From NCBI RefSeq assembly GCF_022014235.1, contig NZ_JAKLTD010000001.1:122831-186830 (forward strand): DNA of 64,000 nucleotides, given 5' to 3'. A program made the position numbers and the translations under genes. The notes below the pieces were generated by a model. It worked only from the letters and a program-made list of their open reading frames with translations. It was not told the DNA's origin and ran no database searches. This DNA is from Methanothermobacter sp. K4. GTDB taxonomy: Archaea > Methanobacteriota > Methanobacteria > Methanobacteriales > Methanothermobacteraceae. Below, piece after piece: positions 62,167-64,000 of the stretch (position 1 is its first letter; the number at the start of each line of letters is the position of its first letter).

Positions 62167-62176
62167 TTCTCTGTGG

Positions 62177-64000
62177 TTAGACGCGACACACCCTGACCGG
62201 GGTGAACTTGAGTTCAGGCATTCCTGAAAGAGGGTCCCGGTCTCCGCCTGTGAGGACATTCGCAGGAGTATCTGCAAAGTGGAATGTCATGAAGACCACG
62301 CCACCCATCACCTCATCTGTAACCCTTGCCCTCACCCTGAGGGAGCCCCTCTCTGATGTGACCTCAACAGTATCACCATCTTTTATACCCAGGGAGATGG
62401 CGTCAGCCGGGTTCATGAGAAGCTCCTCATGGTCTGAGAATGATTCCAGTTCCCTCACCCTTGCAGTCATGGACCTTGTATGGTACTGGTAGAGGTTCCT
62501 CCCTGTTACAAGGACCAGCGGATACTCCTCCGAGACCTCCCTGGACTGGTAATCAGGCAGCAGGAACGAAGCCCTCCCTGTGGGTGTTGGGAATCCTTCC
62601 GAGTGAAGGTAACCTGTTCCCTCATCCTCCTCTGATGTGCAGGGCCACTGTATACCTCCAGATTTCAGTCTTTCGTGGGAGATGCCAGCATATGAGGGTA
62701 CAAGTTCCCTTATCTCATCGAATATCCTGGAAGCTGATTCATAATCAAAGTCATCCCTTCCCATCCTCTCTGCAATCATGGAGATTATCTGCCAGTCAGG
62801 CAGTGCATCCCCGGGGGCATCCAGTGCCTTCCTCAGAAGCTGAACCCTTCTCTCGGTGTTGGTGAATGTGCCGTCCTTCTCTGCAAAGGATGCTGCGGGC
62901 AGGACCACATCTGCAAGTTCTGCTGTCTCGGTGAGGAATATATCCTGTACCACGAGGAATTCAAGACCTTCAAGGGCCTCCCTGGTCTTTTCAATGTCAG
63001 GTTCACTCAGAAGTGGGTTCTCACCCATTATGTACATGCACCTGATTTTCCCGTCCCTTGCAGCATCAAACATCTCAGGAAGTGTCATCCCTGCAGGTGG
63101 GATGGGTGAACCCCATTTCTCAGAGAATTTCACTGCAGCCCCATCAATGCCCTGATACCCTGGGAGGAGGTCGGGAAGCGCCCCCATATCACAGGCCCCC
63201 TGAACGTTGTTCTGGCCCCTCAGCGGGTTGATACCGCCTGATTTTATACCAAGGTTACCTGTAAGAAGCGCCAGGTTGCTCAGTGCAAGCACATTACCCG
63301 TCCCATTAACGTGCTGGGTGATGCCCATTGAATATATTATGGATGCCGGGGGATTGGAGGCGTACATTATTGCGGCTCTCCTTATGTCCTCATGTTTAAC
63401 GCCGGTTACCCTCTCCACCTCATCAAGATCCAGGGCCATGACAGCGTCCCTGAACTCCTCAAATTTCTCTGTGCGGGACTCTATGAATTCACCATCATGC
63501 AGGCCCTCCTCAAGTATGAAGCGGCACATTGCCATTAAAAGTGGGATGTCAGATCCTGGTCTGTTCTGTAGATGGATATCTGCAAGTTCAGATAACCTTG
63601 TTTTCCTTGGATCCACAACAACGAGCTTTGCACCTGACCTGAGGGCCCTGATTACACTGTAGGAGGTTACAGGGTGTGTCTCTGCTGGGTTGGTTCCCAC
63701 TGCCAGTATACACCCGGCACCCTCCAGTTCAGATATGGAGTTGGTCATTGCACCACTGCCCAGACTCATTCTAAGTGCTGTAAGTGAGGGGGCATGGCAG
63801 AGCCTTGCGCAGTGATCAATGTTCCCTGACCCCATAACAGCCCTTGTAAACTTCTGCAGCAGATAGTTCTCCTCATTGGTGCACTTGGCAGATGCCACAG
63901 CCGCAAATTCTTTTCCGGTGTATTCAGAGAGCCTTTCGGCCACAAATGAGATGGCCTCGTCCCATTCCACCTCTATAAACTTTCCATCAACCTTTATCAG
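62177..64000 (-). CDS. fdhA: Formate dehydrogenase alpha subunit (5' end beyond window)
   Basis: At least 608 residues of a molybdopterin/tungstopterin formate dehydrogenase; the N-terminal [4Fe-4S] motif lies past base 64000, since the frame is open to the edge. Mo/W ligand Cys is in CARLCHAPSLTALR. NNVQGACDMGALPDLLPGYQ and the C-terminal GRNLYQYHTRSMT and VFMTFHF segments are typical of FdhA. In Methanothermobacter an FdhA next to the tungsten fwd operon may supply electrons from formate. The fwdH promoter lies in the 170-bp gap downstream. Confidence 0.9.
   Translation of the reverse strand: MIKVDGKFIEVEWDEAISFVAERLSEYTGKEFAAVASAKCTNEENYLLQKFTRAVMGSGNIDHCARLCHAPSLTALRMSLGSGAMTNSISELEGAGCILAVGTNPAETHPVTSYSVIRALRSGAKLVVVDPRKTRLSELADIHLQNRPGSDIPLLMAMCRFILEEGLHDGEFIESRTEKFEEFRDAVMALDLDEVERVTGVKHEDIRRAAIMYASNPPASIIYSMGITQHVNGTGNVLALSNLALLTGNLGIKSGGINPLRGQNNVQGACDMGALPDLLPGYQGIDGAAVKFSEKWGSPIPPAGMTLPEMFDAARDGKIRCMYIMGENPLLSEPDIEKTREALEGLEFLVVQDIFLTETAELADVVLPAASFAEKDGTFTNTERRVQLLRKALDAPGDALPDWQIISMIAERMGRDDFDYESASRIFDEIRELVPSYAGISHERLKSGGIQWPCTSEEDEGTGYLHSEGFPTPTGRASFLLPDYQSREVSEEYPLVLVTGRNLYQYHTRSMTARVRELESFSDHEELLMNPADAISLGIKDGDTVEVTSERGSLRVRARVTDEVMGGVVFMTFHFADTPANVLTGGDRDPLSGMPELKFTPVRVCRV

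Overview
The window is chromosome from a hydrogenotrophic methanogen of the Methanobacteriales, almost certainly Methanothermobacter. Supporting evidence: a pseudomurein-binding cell-wall hydrolase, archaeal translation and replication genes (L39e, LX, S3Ae, aIF6, prefoldin, Orc1/Cdc6, RNase P Rpp21), the tungsten-type formylmethanofuran dehydrogenase operon fwdHFGDACB, methanogenesis marker 8, a methanopterin-pathway kinase, NrpR and a six-gene nif set. From memory, the gene order follows M. thermautotrophicus, but several proteins (for example the beta carbonic anhydrase) differ enough from strain Delta-H as I remember it to suggest another strain or species.

Layout. 1-3.4 kb: tail of a pseudomurein endoisopeptidase, then DRG GTPase, Thi4 and an AK6-type kinase. 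3.4-8.3 kb: an 11-gene operon for translation and secretion (RNase P Rpp21, YhbY, S19e, PDCD5-like, PP-loop ATPase, L39e, L31e, aIF6, LX, prefoldin alpha, FtsY). 8.4-16.2 kb: response regulator, tautomerase, dCTP deaminase/dUTPase-like protein, acetyl-CoA synthetase, ThDP enzyme, class V aminotransferase and MptE. 16.6-21.7 kb: Cdc6-2, a small membrane ORF, archease-RtcB, MTA/MTI phosphorylase, a flavoprotein and a NifX-like protein. 21.9-30.6 kb: S3Ae, DUF92, phosphoglycerate mutase, GlmM, GlmU-like enzyme, gamma carbonic anhydrase, HisC, a radical-SAM activase and an ASCH-TPR protein. 30.6-41.4 kb: second GlmM, a GT-C-like membrane protein, beta carbonic anhydrase, OB-fold protein, DNA ligase, a FilR1-type regulator, FTR-rubredoxin with glutaredoxin, ThiC, CBS protein, marker 8 and an unassigned Cys-rich protein. 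41.5 kb: intron-containing tRNA-Met.

41.9-55.8 kb is a nitrogen island: HesA/ThiF, glnA, nrpR, two small ORFs, then on the minus strand nifH-I1-I2-D-K-E-N-X followed by a bis-pterin Mo/W oxidoreductase. glnA and nifH each carry a GGAA-N6-TTCC palindrome near the predicted transcription start, the site type bound by NrpR, whose gene lies between them. 56-62 kb is the tungsten fwd operon. It opens with FwdH, a helix-turn-helix plus double [4Fe-4S] protein, and three related GTGTG...CACAC inverted repeats precede it. A formate dehydrogenase alpha subunit runs off the right edge.

Strongest unexplained signals: (1) a 140-bp patch with only five differences shared by two otherwise diverged, oppositely oriented phosphohexomutase genes, which suggests gene conversion; (2) a 53-bp tandem duplication at the nifE/nifN junction that creates a 19-codon mini-ORF ending on the nifN start codon; (3) a similar duplicated initiation region before the gamma carbonic anhydrase; (4) a duplicated promoter core before the response regulator; (5) the operator array ahead of fwdH; (6) a bis-pterin oxidoreductase as the last gene of the nif operon; (7) two tiny membrane-protein ORFs of 56 and 30 residues. 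All functional calls rest on reading the sequence and on family knowledge; no search was run.
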